DNA of 64,000 nt, from assembly GCA_965222745.1 (NCBI GenBank), contig CBDCUW010000002.1:248001-312000 (forward strand). Direction: 5' to 3'. The notes below the pieces were generated by a model. It was given only the letters and a program-made list of their open reading frames with translations, was not told where the DNA came from and did not search any database. Positions within the stretch are counted from its first letter, which is position 1. Each line of letters begins with the position of its first letter. A program made the position numbers and the translations under genes. The DNA is from CBDCUW01 sp965222745 (lineage in GTDB: Bacteria; Planctomycetota; Planctomycetia; Pirellulales; Pirellulaceae). Shown here piece after piece: positions 51,843-62,727 of the stretch.

Positions 51843-54320
51843 ATGAAGAACCTTGTGATCGTGTTTTGCTTCGTACTCGTTTCTGATGGCGTTGCGTCTT
51901 GTGATGAGAGGCGTTTCGTGACGGGCTCCAGACTAACTCTGGGAACTGGCACTGCTTTGTCGGCGTCTGTTCGGATCGCTGATCTTGATGGTAACGGAGA
52001 ATTGGACGTTGTGGTTGCCAACGGGCGTCACTGGCCTGGGCAGAATCTCGTTTTCCTGAATCAGGGGCGTGCGCGTTTCAGTGTTCAACGTGAACTGGGT
52101 GACGATCTTCGCACAAGTTACGCAGCGGAGCCAGCCGATCTGGATGGCGACGGTGACCTCGACATCGTGGTAGGCAATGACAGAGCACCGAACCAGATCC
52201 TCCTGAACGATGGCGCAGGACGTTTTGAGCCGGGGTCGGTGTTTGGCGAAATCTCAAGTGTTCGCAGCTTGACAGTGGCAGACATTGACCGTGATGGTGA
52301 CCTTGACGTCTTGTCGACGTGTCGCGGCATGCAAAACCAGATCTATCTGAACGATAGCGAGGGGAATTTTGCCCCCGGCAAACCGTTTGGAACCAAGCGG
52401 GACTCGACCATCGATGTCGCGGTCGTGGACTGGAATGGCGACCGGCATCTCGATCTGGTTCTGGCCAACCGCGACGATCAGCAGAATGCCATTCTGATCA
52501 ACGACGGCAACATGAACTTCGGCACAGAAATCAAATTCGGTACGCTCAACGAGCAAACTCGTGCCGTAGCGGTAGCGGACCTCAATGGTGACGCAAAGCC
52601 GGATATCGTTGCCGGGAATGTCGGCCAGTCCAACCGCGTCTATTTGGCAGATGGAAAAGGCGGGTTCACCGCTTCGATCGATTTTGGTGCCGCAGACGGA
52701 GCCACGTACGCGCTCGCCGTTGATGACATGGACAACGACCAAGACCTTGATCTGATCGTCGGCAACGTCGGCCAGCAGAACGCTGTCTTGTTCAATCAGG
52801 GCGATGGGAGAAGCTATTCAGAAGTCCGTTTCGGCGATGCGTCCAACGCAACGTACGGAGTGGATACGGGTGATTTGGATGGCGACACCTTTCCCGACAT
52901 CGTGGTCGCTAATTCGCATTCCACGAACCACGTCTTCCTGAGTCGGCCAGTGGACGACGCATCGAAGTCAGCGGCAGACAATGGGTCGACTGCTCCAACG
53001 CGCTTGCACCAACCGATCCAGTCGGATGGCGACAAGAGCACGCCGGATTGGGATTCTTTTCGTGGCAATCGTGCCCGGGGTGTCGCTGACGGATTTCCCG
53101 TTCGCACGGTGTGGAACGCGGACGAGGACTCCGGTGATGTTGCCGGAGTTCTGTGGTCAACTCGGGTTCCTGGATTGGGCCACTCGAGCCCGGTGATCAG
53201 CGGGGACCGGATTTTCCTTGCCACGGCAATTGCCGCCGAAGGAAATGCTCCGCTCAAAGTCGGCCGAGGTGGCGCGCCCGATGCAGCCGACGACCATGGC
53301 GAACAAAGTTGGGTTGTGCTTTGCTACGATCGGCACACGGGCGAACAAATCTGGCAACAAACCGCCCATCGGGGAAAGCCCCGAGCGACTCGACACGCAA
53401 AGGCCACGCATGCGAACACGAGTGTCGCCGTCGCTGGCGATCACGTCGTTGCGTTCTTCGGATCGGAAGGAATTCACTGCTACGATCTCGATGGAAATCG
53501 GAAATGGTCTCGAGATCTGGGCGTGATCAATATCAGCAAGTACGGGATCGGCTGGGGCTTTGCAAGTTCGCCGGCCATTCACGATGACCGCGTCGCCATC
53601 GTTTGCGACGATCCCGCCAATCCGTTCGTCGCAACCCTGCGACTTTCCGATGGCGAAGAAGTTTGGCGAACGTCACGAAAGGACATCTGCGAACGTAGTT
53701 GGGGAACGCCGTTGGTACACGCCAGCCCGATGAGAACTCAGGTCGTTGTCAATGGCTGGCCCTGGATCGTTTCTTACGACCTTGCATCGGGCAAAGAACT
53801 TTGGCGGATTCGTGGGGGTGGTGACAATCCAGTGCCAACGCCGTTTGAGGCGAACGGTTGGTTCTACATCACCAGCGCGCACGGTGCGGAATCGCCAATC
53901 TTCGTGGTGCGACCAGATGCCAGCGGAGATATCTCGCCGCCGGAAGAATCTGGCACGAACGATTCGATTGTCTGGAGCACGCGTCGCGGTGGTTCCTACA
54001 TGTCGACGCCGGTTGTCTACGGAGACCACCTGTATCTCGCCAATTCCAGTGGCATCGTTCGCTGCTTCCACGCAAAAACCGGAGAAAAAATCTACGAGAA
54101 ACGGCTCGGTTCGGGGGCTGCCATCATTTCGTCGCTGGTCGCCGCTGACGGGAAGATCTTTTGTGCATCGGAAAATGGGATTGTGTATGTACTGAAATCT
54201 GGTCCGGCATTCGAGATCCTAGCGCGGAATCGGATGGGAGATCCCTGTTTCGCGACACCAGCAATTGCAAAGGGCGTGCTTTATTTTCGAACCACCCAGA
54301 ACCTGATCGCAATCAAGTAA
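51843..54320 (+). CDS. Secreted FG-GAP/VCBS repeat protein fused to PQQ-type beta-propeller
   Basis: The 825-aa protein starts at ATG 51843 with a short signal peptide (LVIVFCFVLVSDGVA). Residues ~40-360 are FG-GAP/VCBS repeats with calcium-type loops (ADLDGNGELDVVVANG, DLDGDGDLDIVVGND, DIDRDGDLDVLSTC). From ~390 a PQQ-enzyme-type propeller begins (VVLCYDRHTGEQIWQQTA, WIVSYDLASGKELWRI). No dehydrogenase catalytic residues were recognised, so the second propeller is probably structural or binding. Surface-exposed adhesion or substrate binding is an inference. Confidence 0.88.
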   Translation: MKNLVIVFCFVLVSDGVASCDERRFVTGSRLTLGTGTALSASVRIADLDGNGELDVVVANGRHWPGQNLVFLNQGRARFSVQRELGDDLRTSYAAEPADLDGDGDLDIVVGNDRAPNQILLNDGAGRFEPGSVFGEISSVRSLTVADIDRDGDLDVLSTCRGMQNQIYLNDSEGNFAPGKPFGTKRDSTIDVAVVDWNGDRHLDLVLANRDDQQNAILINDGNMNFGTEIKFGTLNEQTRAVAVADLNGDAKPDIVAGNVGQSNRVYLADGKGGFTASIDFGAADGATYALAVDDMDNDQDLDLIVGNVGQQNAVLFNQGDGRSYSEVRFGDASNATYGVDTGDLDGDTFPDIVVANSHSTNHVFLSRPVDDASKSAADNGSTAPTRLHQPIQSDGDKSTPDWDSFRGNRARGVADGFPVRTVWNADEDSGDVAGVLWSTRVPGLGHSSPVISGDRIFLATAIAAEGNAPLKVGRGGAPDAADDHGEQSWVVLCYDRHTGEQIWQQTAHRGKPRATRHAKATHANTSVAVAGDHVVAFFGSEGIHCYDLDGNRKWSRDLGVINISKYGIGWGFASSPAIHDDRVAIVCDDPANPFVATLRLSDGEEVWRTSRKDICERSWGTPLVHASPMRTQVVVNGWPWIVSYDLASGKELWRIRGGGDNPVPTPFEANGWFYITSAHGAESPIFVVRPDASGDISPPEESGTNDSIVWSTRRGGSYMSTPVVYGDHLYLANSSGIVRCFHAKTGEKIYEKRLGSGAAIISSLVAADGKIFCASENGIVYVLKSGPAFEILARNRMGDPCFATPAIAKGVLYFRTTQNLIAIK

Positions 54321-54419
54321 CCATGGTATGGGCGGATCAACGATGCGGTCAGAATCAAGCGACGATCATTTCGCTGCTTTCCACTTCGCGGCGACGAAAT
54401 CGAGACACCGGTTCCGGTC

Positions 54420-56132
54420 TCACCCGTTATGCGGCGCCAGCGCAGCCCTCGCTCTGGCGATGGAATGCAGAACTGAATCGCAATGGTCCGGCCGAGAGAA
54501 CGGGCTCATGACATAGGACTTCAGGGCAACCATGGGTTCGCCGTACGTGGTCTCGCGGTAACAATCCGTCATCGACAGCAGCACGGCATTTCCCTGCAAT
54601 GCTTCTTCGTGGATCAATGCAAAGATGAGACGGTTGTAGTCATTGTGGGCTCGAAGCTGGTCGCGGTACTCCGGGTCTGTCTGTTCAGCGTGAGGCATGG
54701 AAAAGGTGTCGACACCGTCGGGGTAAACGCGAAACAGAGTGACCGGTCCAAAGTTCCCTCCATTGAGGACGGTTGTCGATGCATGACCTTCAAGGCGTTC
54801 CCGCAGTTCCTCCGCCATCGACACAAGATGTCCCAGGAGACTGCGCAAGCCCTTCTTGCCAAACAGACGCAGGTTGGCCAGCGCCGCCATCGGCCCAGTT
54901 CCGCTACGCGTTGTCTCCAGAGTGAACTTTCCGGGATGGTAAGTGCCCGACTGAAAAAGATAGGGCATCGACCCAGCGTCGCGAGCCATCAGGCCGAGGT
55001 CCTTTCGATCCTTGAAAATCACAGCACTCGAAACGTAAGGCGCGAAGCCCGTCTTGTGATAGTCCACTCCGATGGAATCGGCAACCGCGAGGTGGCGTAT
55101 GCGGCGGTTGGTTCCCGCAAGTGCCCGAATCGTCCGGCGACGAAAGCCCAGTTCGTTCCGTTCAAAGTCATAGTCACGAAACACGCTCCACGCCCACCCG
55201 ATCACAGCATCGGCATGCAGGTGGGGACGATAATCGAGCCCAAATTCGTCCACCACCGAATCACGAATACGGCACATTCCGTCAATATCATCGAGGCCAA
55301 AAGCGTCGGTGGTGCCCGCCGTCGCAACCATGCAGGCAATGCGGCGTCCATCCTCCACAACGCTTCGTAACTGACGTTCAAAATCGTCCAACCGCATGTC
55401 ATTGTCTTTGCCAGTTGCCACGCGAACCACGTTGTCTTCGCCCAATCCCATCCAGTTGGCAATCGTGGCGCAGGCATAGTGGGCCTTGTCGCTGCAGATG
55501 ATGACGGCCGGAGCCTGGATGCCCTTCTTACGCGTGCCGGGAAACGCTTTTTCCATACCGATTCTAGCGGCGTACAGCAAAGTGCCAGTTCCGCCGAATG
55601 TGAACACTCCTCCGGCGGATGCCGGCTGGTATCCGAGCAGGTCCGCCGTCATCGAAACGGCTTCCACTTCGGCCGTGGCCACGCGACGTGACGCCTCATC
55701 ACTGACAAGATTCGGATTATAGATGGACGGTAAAAGTCCAGCGATGATGCTGGGAATCGTTGGTGATGGACCGACATTGATCTGTGTTTGCGGATGACCG
55801 AGTATCATCATCCCCTTCAGACAGTCGACCATCTGGCTGGTTACGTCTTCCGCGGCGCGCGGCTCGCTTTCAATTCGACTGTGTTGTGCCGTCTCGTACT
55901 CCACTTCGACCGGTTCACCGAGCAGCGGCCGCACCGACTTCAGGGCATCAACCTGGTCGAGTGCTCGCAGAAACGAGAATACAAAGTACGAATCGTGCAT
56001 CCGGTCCGAGACAGGTCGAGGAAACGACGCAACCAGTTGATCGAGTACAGCCAAGTAAGGCTGGTCGCCACCGGCTTGCGTCGACTCAGCAAGACGGCCG
56101 TCGTGGTAGGAAGTGAGGTATTCAGTGGTCAT
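54420..56132 (-). CDS. PLP-dependent group II amino acid decarboxylase
   Basis: The 570-aa protein has the group II decarboxylase fold: GVFTFGGTGTLLYAARIGME, the conserved HADAVIGWAW with the pyridine-binding Asp, and the PLP lysine in SIGVDYHKTGFAPYVSS near residue 345. It resembles glutamate/aromatic-L-amino-acid decarboxylases; the substrate is not determined. It overlaps the upstream MarR gene by 11 bp, so the two are co-expressed and likely repressed together. Confidence 0.9.
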   Translation of the reverse strand: MTTEYLTSYHDGRLAESTQAGGDQPYLAVLDQLVASFPRPVSDRMHDSYFVFSFLRALDQVDALKSVRPLLGEPVEVEYETAQHSRIESEPRAAEDVTSQMVDCLKGMMILGHPQTQINVGPSPTIPSIIAGLLPSIYNPNLVSDEASRRVATAEVEAVSMTADLLGYQPASAGGVFTFGGTGTLLYAARIGMEKAFPGTRKKGIQAPAVIICSDKAHYACATIANWMGLGEDNVVRVATGKDNDMRLDDFERQLRSVVEDGRRIACMVATAGTTDAFGLDDIDGMCRIRDSVVDEFGLDYRPHLHADAVIGWAWSVFRDYDFERNELGFRRRTIRALAGTNRRIRHLAVADSIGVDYHKTGFAPYVSSAVIFKDRKDLGLMARDAGSMPYLFQSGTYHPGKFTLETTRSGTGPMAALANLRLFGKKGLRSLLGHLVSMAEELRERLEGHASTTVLNGGNFGPVTLFRVYPDGVDTFSMPHAEQTDPEYRDQLRAHNDYNRLIFALIHEEALQGNAVLLSMTDCYRETTYGEPMVALKSYVMSPFSRPDHCDSVLHSIARARAALAPHNG

Positions 56133-56610
56133 CGTTTTCTGTCACAGTCGATCGTAGTGTTTCCATCTCGTGGACGATGCGTTGCAGCGTTTCTGCCACA
56201 ATCTGCCTGTCCTCCACACGGACGCATTTCCACAGCCGCCTGCGTGCAGCCGCAGATTCCTTCCAGAGTTCCGCTTGCCTGGCACGCCCAGCGCCGGTCA
56301 AATCGACGATCTTTGCCCGACCGTCATGGGGGTCGGGTTCTCGCGTCACGTAACCCTGGCGTTCCATTGCTTTGAGAATGTTGGTTGCCGTGCTGGGGTC
56401 GTACCCACCTCGCCGGACCAGATCCAGCTGATGGATCGGGCCGTAATCTGCCAGCAGCTTGAGAATCATGAACTGATCTCCGTTGGCATCAAGCCTCTCA
56501 AAGTGCGCGTTGCCGCAGCGACGCAGTGCAAAGTAGGCGGCTCGCAGCAGGATCCCCAGTTCGTGTCCGTTCTTCGGCAGAAGGTCCACAGATGGGCTGG
56601 TCGTCGTCAT
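56122..56610 (-). CDS. MarR-family transcriptional regulator
   Basis: The protein is about 162 aa from ATG 56610; an in-frame start at 56634 would overlap the operator. The winged helix is seen in FMILKLLADYGPIHQLDLVRR, STATNILKAMERQGYVTREP, and the wing DPHDGRAKIVDLT. It precedes and overlaps a PLP decarboxylase. A nested 35-bp palindrome lies just upstream, so it probably represses its own operon and responds to a small ligand or acid. Confidence 0.9.
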   Translation of the reverse strand: MTTTSPSVDLLPKNGHELGILLRAAYFALRRCGNAHFERLDANGDQFMILKLLADYGPIHQLDLVRRGGYDPSTATNILKAMERQGYVTREPDPHDGRAKIVDLTGAGRARQAELWKESAAARRRLWKCVRVEDRQIVAETLQRIVHEMETLRSTVTENDDH

Positions 56611-56634
56611 CGAGAACACCTGCAACGGAAACAA

Positions 56635-56669
56635 ATAGTTGGCTTACCAATTATTGGTCGGCCAACTAT
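56635..56669 (-). promoter_or_regulatory. Nested palindromic operator of the MarR regulator
   Basis: Outer arms ATAGTTGGC (56635-56643) and GCCAACTAT (56661-56669) and inner arms ACCAAT (56646-56651) and ATTGGT (56653-56658) share the same centre at 56652. Both dyads are perfect. The site lies 25 bp before the MarR ATG. Confidence 0.85.
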
Positions 56670-56673
56670 AGAT

Positions 56674-56960
56674 GTCAATCGAGGCCTCCTTCCGCCTCTC
56701 CATCGCTGTGGCAGTCCACGCAGTGCTGATTGATGAATTCGGGGATTCGGGCCGGCAAGGAATCAGCTTGGGCGATCGCGCGCAGGCCCTCGGCTTCGCT
56801 GCAGAATTACCGCAAGCTATGCACCGAGACGACTGCCGGGGAGGATCCTGGCCACCGACGGGTGTCTTGGCTTTGTGCAGAGTGCCGTGGACGTAAATGC
56901 GGGGAACTTTCTTCCAGCCGTTGAGGGTTTTTCCATCGAAGAGGATCAGCCGGCTAATAT
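56674..56960 (-). pseudogene. Remnants of DUF1080 and cytochrome (PSCyt) genes
   Basis: On the minus strand, around 56960-56860, one frame reads LFDGKTLNGWKKVPRIY, the start motif of DUF1080 domains. Further on, in another frame, ARIPEFINQHCVDCHSDGEA carries a CXXCH haem motif and stops at 56674. The two pieces are out of frame and far too short, so this is decayed planctomycete secreted-protein DNA. No intact gene lies between 56670 and 57215. Confidence 0.65.
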
Positions 56961-57215
56961 CGCTGGAACCTCCGCCTTCCTTGCATCGCCTAAAGAAAAG
57001 AGTGAGTTGCGAGGCAACGCGGCTTGAAGAATTGGGTTTCGTACTTCGGACGGACCCGTGGGAGGGGGATTGGTGGAAACACAAGCCGTGCAATTGCGAG
57101 GCTTCCCTGAGATTAACCAACGACTGGCAGTTTCCACTCGCAAGAACTCGCTTGAAATCCCTTGCGCTGCCGAAAGCTTTTCTACTGATCGGCTCCCGGG
57201 CTGCGCTCGTATGTT

Positions 57216-57704
57216 ATGTTTGTGTATCGGGCCGTAATGATACTTTTCTTCTTTTCTATGGGTGCCACGATGGTGCAATCAATTGATAATGGCGGACAGG
57301 CAACGCGCCGTCCGTTGGCGTTGTGCATTGACGACGACCCGGAGATTTCGCTGGCACTTTCGGTGAGGCTCGGCAATCTTGATGTGGAAGTCTTACGTGC
57401 CTTTCACGGCACCCACGGGTTTTGGCTCGCGCAAACGGAAAAGCCCGACCTGATCATTACGGATATCAGCATGCCAATGGGCGATGGTGAATTCGTTATC
57501 GACGGGTTGAAAAACAACGTTTCCACAAAGCACATTCCCATCTTTGTGCTGACCGGACGCAGTGAACAGGGATGGAAAAAACGGATGCAAAAGCTCGGCG
57601 CTGAGGCTTTTTTCGTCAAGCCCATTGCCTTCGAGGAACTCCGCGAGCGTTTGGAGGACTTTATTCCGCTCGCCGCGCCGGAATTGACAACTGTGGAGAG
57701 TTGA
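57216..57704 (+). CDS. Single-domain response regulator
   Basis: The REC domain runs from about residue 33: LCIDDDPEIS acidic pair, PDLIITDISMPMGDGE with the phosphoacceptor Asp, VLTGRSEQGW and FFVKPIAFEEL with the conserved Lys. Several starts are possible (57216, 57237, 57258, 57270), and the true product may be about 144-162 aa. It has no output domain. It is convergent with the hybrid-kinase operon and may be its phosphoryl acceptor. Confidence 0.85.
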   Translation: MFVYRAVMILFFFSMGATMVQSIDNGGQATRRPLALCIDDDPEISLALSVRLGNLDVEVLRAFHGTHGFWLAQTEKPDLIITDISMPMGDGEFVIDGLKNNVSTKHIPIFVLTGRSEQGWKKRMQKLGAEAFFVKPIAFEELRERLEDFIPLAAPELTTVES

Positions 57705-57798
57705 CACTCAGTCAGAGCGATCCTTGGCTGCCTCGAAAAGGTCCAAAAACGGAAGCTGTGTTCGCGCGCATGAGGTCCGGCGGAAGTGTCGCGACGGG

Positions 57799-59346
57799 CT
57801 AGACACGAATTTCCTCTCGGTCTTCGAAGACCGCGCTGAATCGTTCCAGGAACTCGGACCGCTCGCTTGGGAAGGACCACCAACCTTGTGACGTGCAGCA
57901 CAGCTTCGGCAACGGGTTTAGGGTCCCACGATTCATTTCGTTCCACGAGGCCATCAGGTGCCGAATTGTGTTCGCTGAGTCGGGATCGCACGTCGCCGTT
58001 ACCAATAGCCACTGTTTGGGCTTGTTCGTCAGCAGTAGATCGACGGAGTGAAGCGTGCCCCACAGCCATTGTTCCGCTTGCTCCCAGACGTCGTCCGGAC
58101 AATCGTCTTCGACTGAGATGGCGACCACCGACAGGAATCGGCGATCATCATCAAGTGTGTCGAGCCAATGCAGATATCGGTGAATCAGATGCTGAGGATC
58201 GGCTGAAGGAACGGTGAATGAAAAGGTGCTTCCATTTCCAACGTTGCTGCGGACGTCCATACGGCCAAAATTCAGCCCCACGAGTTCTTTCGCAATGCTA
58301 AGCCCCAGCCCGAACCCTTTCGCGTTCGCCCGCACATCGGCTTGGACCTGCTGAAACCGTTCGAAGATTGCCTCGAGCTTGTCGGTGGGAATTCCGGGCC
58401 CGTCATCGGAAACTTCGACAACGATTTCTGAGGCGTTGTCGCCCGGGCGCGCCTTGATCGCGACACTGCCGCCTTCGCCAGCGAACTTCACCGCGTTGGT
58501 GGTCAGATTAACGATCACACGGCTGATCTTCTCTGGATCAGCGTACACGACCGGCAGGTACGCGTCGACATTCGCGGTCAATTTGGTTTGTCCGGCTTGC
58601 GCTACGTGCCGCAGCGCCTTCATCGCCTGGCCCACCACATCATGAAGCTTGAAACAGCGGCGGCGGACACACAAGACGCCAGCTTCAAGACGACTGACAT
58701 CGAGCATGTCGTTGACCATGAATGCGAGTTTATCCACCTGGCTACTAATGAGTTGGGTGTAGTTTCTCTGCTGCACGTTGACCGGCCCTGCCTCGCCATC
58801 GCCAATGATTTCGGCGAACCCTTTGATGACCGTCAAGGGCGTGCGCAACTCATGCGCCACGTGGTCCACGAATTCGTGCGCTCTTTGATAAAATCGCCTG
58901 AGTTGCAGATTTGTTTCGTCGAGTTGCTGGTTGGCCGACTCTAGCAAGGCGTTGGTCCGTCGAGATTCGTCTTGCGCCTCTTTGGTGCGCAACACGGCAC
59001 GAACGCGCGCCTTCACGACGCGCATTTCGTAGGGCTTGGTGACATAATCTTCAGCACCTGCGTCCAATCCCTTGATGACTTGATCGCTCTCATTCATCGC
59101 CGACACGACAATCACGGGAATCGGATTGGTGCGCGGATTGGCTTTGAGACGGCGACAGACCTGGTAGCCATCCATCCCCGGCATCGCGATGTCCAGCAGG
59201 ATGCAATCCGGCAGTTCGTGTTCCACCGACTGCAGAGCTTCCTCTCCCAAATGAGCCTCGACTACTTCGTAGCCGGCGTGGCTCAGGCCGTCGGCCAACA
59301 CCAGAACGTTGTGCAGGTTGTCGTCAACGATAAGAATTCTGGTCAT
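57799..59346 (-). CDS. REC-histidine kinase hybrid with extra C-terminal domain
   Basis: The protein is about 515 aa from ATG 59346 (MTRILIVDDN); an upstream frame is not used. An N-terminal REC (DCILLDIAMPGMDG, VTKPYEM) is followed by a coiled linker, HisKA with the phosphoaccepting His in VDHVAHELRTPLTVIKG near residue 185, and HATPase motifs (NLTTNAVKFAGEG, DDGPGIPTDKLEAIF, GFGLGLSIAKELVG). The last ~115 residues (RYLHWLDTLDDDRRFLSVVA) form an unrecognised domain. Cytosolic, with no membrane helix. Confidence 0.92.
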   Translation of the reverse strand: MTRILIVDDNLHNVLVLADGLSHAGYEVVEAHLGEEALQSVEHELPDCILLDIAMPGMDGYQVCRRLKANPRTNPIPVIVVSAMNESDQVIKGLDAGAEDYVTKPYEMRVVKARVRAVLRTKEAQDESRRTNALLESANQQLDETNLQLRRFYQRAHEFVDHVAHELRTPLTVIKGFAEIIGDGEAGPVNVQQRNYTQLISSQVDKLAFMVNDMLDVSRLEAGVLCVRRRCFKLHDVVGQAMKALRHVAQAGQTKLTANVDAYLPVVYADPEKISRVIVNLTTNAVKFAGEGGSVAIKARPGDNASEIVVEVSDDGPGIPTDKLEAIFERFQQVQADVRANAKGFGLGLSIAKELVGLNFGRMDVRSNVGNGSTFSFTVPSADPQHLIHRYLHWLDTLDDDRRFLSVVAISVEDDCPDDVWEQAEQWLWGTLHSVDLLLTNKPKQWLLVTATCDPDSANTIRHLMASWNEMNRGTLNPLPKLCCTSQGWWSFPSERSEFLERFSAVFEDREEIRV

Positions 59347-59425
59347 CGAACTTGTTATCTTTGCTCTTAGTAAGATTCGGAGCAACCAACGGACGGCGCG
59401 GGCGCCTGCGAGGAAATTCGCGAGC

Positions 59426-60595
59426 CTAAAACGCAAGTGCTTTCACTTCGGCCGTGCCGACTCGCTGCCCCAACGACTTCAGCGATTCGGCCACGATGTT
59501 GTCAGCTTGATAGAGAACGATCGGCACGCCGGCCTTCAGCGCGGCCTGGCACTCGTCCGGATCGGGAGGGATGACGCCGATCAAGTCGCAGTCCAACGAC
59601 GCGCGGATGTCCGCGAGATTCAGAGGGGAACTTACCTGCGCGCGGCTATTAACCACCATGCCGACCATGTTGTACGGAATCTCCCAAGAACTGAGCTTGG
59701 CCAGCATCGTTTTCGAGGCTTCCCAAGAAAGCGGTTCAAGTTCGCAGACGAGCACCACATAATCGGAACGACGCACCGCGGCGCGGGCAATGCTGGTGGG
59801 AAACGGAGGGACATCGAGGACCGTCAACTCCGCTAGATGGGCAAGCCTTTCGACAATGGCGTCCGCATGTTCGGGGGAAATGTCCCTGGATTTGCCGTTG
59901 GTTCCCGGCCCAAGAAGCACCCGAAGTCCCCCGGGGTGCCGTGTCAGCAAGCTCTTGACATCGTTTTCCGCGATCATCCCGGGATCGTCGTCCAACAGCG
60001 GCTCGAAAGTGACGGATGATCTCAATCGCATTTGAAGCGTCGCCGTCGCGGAATCCGGCCGCAGTTCGCAAAAATTGACTTTCGTACCGTCCGCCGCCAG
60101 GCTGGTCGCGACATTCAGGGCGGCGGTTGTCGTCCCCACGCCCCCCTTCACGCCGACAAATGAAACGACTCTTCCGCGCTCGGCTAACGACTGCGGCGCG
60201 CTAGCGGGCTGCGTCGTTGCCGAATGAGAGGATGCTCGCAGAGCGGCGCGCACTTTCGCGCGCAGCACCATGTTCGAGAACGGCTTGGTGACATAGTCCA
60301 TCGCGCCCTCGTTCAGGCACTCGGCAATTTGCGTTTCGGTGTTCAGTGCCGTCAACATCAGCACCTTGATGTGCTGGGTTCGTTCGGATGCCTTGATCTC
60401 TTTCAAAGCGATCAAGCCGTCGATCCCCGGCATCATGATGTCCAGCAGCACCAGATCAGGCATGTCCTCCTTGATCTTGGCGATCGCCTCGTTCCCGTCG
60501 GCGGCTTCGGATAATTCGTAGTTTTCATCCTCCAACGTGTCGTAGATCACTGCACGATTATTCTCGTCATCGTCAACGATTAACACCTTATACAT
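59426..60595 (-). CDS. Response regulator fused to CpaE/MinD-like ATPase
   Basis: The 389-aa protein has REC at residues 1-120 (ILIV-type VLIVDDDENN, DLVLLDIMMPGIDG, VTKPFSN) and then a ParA/MinD-type P-loop domain with the deviant Walker A GVKGGVGTTTAALNVATSLA near residue 150 and a LTVLDVPPF Walker B-like strand. This order resembles CpaE proteins, which position pilus or secretion machinery. The ATG overlaps the end of the preceding regulator gene by 8 bp, so it is in the same operon. Confidence 0.92.
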   Translation of the reverse strand: MYKVLIVDDDENNRAVIYDTLEDENYELSEAADGNEAIAKIKEDMPDLVLLDIMMPGIDGLIALKEIKASERTQHIKVLMLTALNTETQIAECLNEGAMDYVTKPFSNMVLRAKVRAALRASSHSATTQPASAPQSLAERGRVVSFVGVKGGVGTTTAALNVATSLAADGTKVNFCELRPDSATATLQMRLRSSVTFEPLLDDDPGMIAENDVKSLLTRHPGGLRVLLGPGTNGKSRDISPEHADAIVERLAHLAELTVLDVPPFPTSIARAAVRRSDYVVLVCELEPLSWEASKTMLAKLSSWEIPYNMVGMVVNSRAQVSSPLNLADIRASLDCDLIGVIPPDPDECQAALKAGVPIVLYQADNIVAESLKSLGQRVGTAEVKALAF

Positions 60596-60986
60596 GTTTC
60601 ACCTTTTGGATTGCTAGTTGGGCGAGGAAGCTTCGCAGCTTGTCTTCGAGCTGCTTGATATCAATGGGTTTGGTGACGTATTCGGAGCACCCGGCATGGA
60701 AGGCCAGATCGTCGTTTCCCCTCATGGCATCTGCCGTAACGGCCCAGATTGGGATGTCGAAAGTAGCCGGGTTTTGTTTCAGACGGCGGGTTGCCTCGAG
60801 CCCGTCGATGCCGGGCAGATGGACATCCATCAGAATCAGATCGGGCCGCGACTGGGTCGCCTCCTCGATTGCCTCTTCGCCGCTTTCGACACAGACGAGT
60901 TCAGCCTTAATGTCGTCGAACTCGAAAGCGTCCTCGATCACCGTTTGGTTAAACAGGTCATCATCAACGAGTAAAATAAGTCGCAT
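60588..60986 (-). CDS. Single-domain response regulator
   Basis: The 132-aa lone REC domain shows LLVDDDLFNQ, DLILMDVHLPGIDGLEATRR, AVTADAMRGND and YVTKPIDIKQL. This form (with ATRRLK and TADAM) is typical of REC domains that accept phosphate from hybrid kinases. It starts 15 bp after the hybrid kinase gene at 61002-62168. Confidence 0.93.
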   Translation of the reverse strand: MRLILLVDDDLFNQTVIEDAFEFDDIKAELVCVESGEEAIEEATQSRPDLILMDVHLPGIDGLEATRRLKQNPATFDIPIWAVTADAMRGNDDLAFHAGCSEYVTKPIDIKQLEDKLRSFLAQLAIQKVKHV

Positions 60987-61001
60987 GTCGTTTTCCCTCT
61001 T

Positions 61002-62168
<1,167 letters not shown>

Positions 62169-62352
62169 GACTCTCTCCGTTTGAACCAATGTGATCGCCG
62201 TTTCATCACCATCAGTGATTCGTCTCGCGCCGTACCGCGGCGCGGTGATTTTGAATGTGCCTACGTCTGTCGCCACCGCGGGAGTGTGTTGCGCAACGGT
62301 GTACGGCGGCTTGTGTTGTCTCGGGCGTCAGCGCCGGTCTGCACATTGACCA

Positions 62353-62727
62353 CTATTTCTCCCCCGCCAAAAGCGATTCGATCGTTTGCAGAAACAGGTC
62401 CTCGTCAATTGGTTTTGTCGCAATCGTGGTAACCCCCGAACTCTGGATGGCCGCCGCTTCCTCCTTAATGGCGTGGGCGGTAGCCGCAACAATCGGCAAC
62501 GAGGCATAGCGTGGATCGGCGCGCAACCGCCGGGTCGCTTCTATCCCGTCCATGCCGGGCAGGGAAATGTCCATCACGACCAGATCGAACGGCTGTTGGT
62601 TGAGCAGTTCCAGCCCTTCCTCCGCCGAGCCAACGCCAGTGAAGTCGTAGCCCACGTCTTCCAGTGTCCAGCGAAATAGCTTCATGTTGTCGGGATTATC
62701 TTCAACAACCAAAATGGTGGCAGTCAT
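62353..62727 (-). CDS. Single-domain response regulator
   Basis: The 124-aa lone REC domain shows LVVEDNPDN, FDLVVMDISLPGMDGIEATRR, VAATAHAIKEEAAAI and IATKPIDEDL. Its start overlaps the stop of the upstream hybrid kinase by 4 bp (ATGA), so the two are translationally coupled. The 184 bases before the next operon gene hold nothing recognised. Confidence 0.93.
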   Translation of the reverse strand: MTATILVVEDNPDNMKLFRWTLEDVGYDFTGVGSAEEGLELLNQQPFDLVVMDISLPGMDGIEATRRLRADPRYASLPIVAATAHAIKEEAAAIQSSGVTTIATKPIDEDLFLQTIESLLAGEK

